Of a stretch of 23,969 nucleotides of DNA, positions 23,889-23,969 are shown one piece after another. Positions within the stretch are counted from its first letter, which is position 1. Every line of letters starts with the position of its first letter. Below the pieces are notes generated by a model that saw only the letters and a program-made list of their open reading frames with translations, was not told the origin of the DNA and did no database searches. Both the position numbers and the translations under genes were made by a program. The stretch comes from an uncultured Clostridium sp. Its GTDB lineage: Bacteria; Bacillota; Clostridia; UBA1212; UBA1255. The stretch is taken from positions 1 to 23,969 of the forward strand of contig UQSG01000034.1 in assembly GCA_900543695.1 (NCBI GenBank), in the 5' to 3' direction.

Positions 23889-23969
23889 GGTGAAGATTTG
23901 CACGACATTTTGTCTTTTGTAGGATTACAATACATGTGTTACAGTTGAACCTAGAAAAAAATAGCGAAG

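Noticed and set aside
1..23969. CRISPR array or tandem repeats
   Set aside because: No regularly spaced direct repeats were seen on reading the window.

Overview
The window looks like a chromosomal segment of a spore-forming, Gram-positive anaerobe of the class Clostridia. It has SpoIIE, the rpsB-tsf-pyrH-frr-uppS-cdsA-dxr-rseP-ispG cluster in Firmicutes order, a TrmK/Nif3 pair in the order known from Bacillus yqfN-yqfO, strong AGGAGG-type ribosome binding sites and sigma-A type promoters. Genus cannot be told from the sequence alone. The right two thirds are moderately GC-rich and densely packed. The left third is AT-richer, loosely packed and littered with mobile-element debris.

Left part (1-8070), accessory DNA. 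A very large minus-strand gene runs off the left edge (at least 730 codons, unrecognised). Next is a minus-strand AAA ATPase of the DUF4143 type behind a near-consensus promoter surrounded by four GCCGAA half-sites. A 600-bp stretch without a convincing gene follows; it holds a plus-strand promoter, a hairpin and a fragment resembling a tRNA 3' end, which could mark the edge of an integrated element. After that come a plus-strand XRE regulator, then a decayed group II intron 5' piece joined to what may be an integrase remnant (minus strand), sitting beside a strong hairpin terminator. The last accessory unit is a plus-strand pair: a small lipoprotein and a secreted chymotrypsin-like protease whose signal peptide and catalytic domain are in different frames.

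Middle part (8070-10600). An AraC-family regulator and an L-fucose-isomerase-like protein lie in tandem on the minus strand. A terminator separates them, and a likely promoter for the second gene is embedded in that terminator.

Right part (10595-23969), all minus strand, read from right to left: rpsB, tsf, (terminator), pyrH, serC, (internal promoter), frr, uppS, cdsA, dxr, rseP, ispG, trmK, Nif3-family gene, spoIIE. Translation genes (S2, EF-Ts, ribosome recycling factor) sit with UMP kinase, undecaprenyl-PP synthase, CDP-diglyceride synthase, two MEP isoprenoid enzymes and the site-2 protease. This links protein synthesis to envelope lipid and isoprenoid supply. The unusual point is serC, a serine-biosynthesis aminotransferase, between pyrH and frr, where these two genes are normally neighbours. 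From frr to the Nif3 gene, neighbouring genes are separated by less than 20 bp or overlap, so they are probably co-transcribed and translationally coupled.
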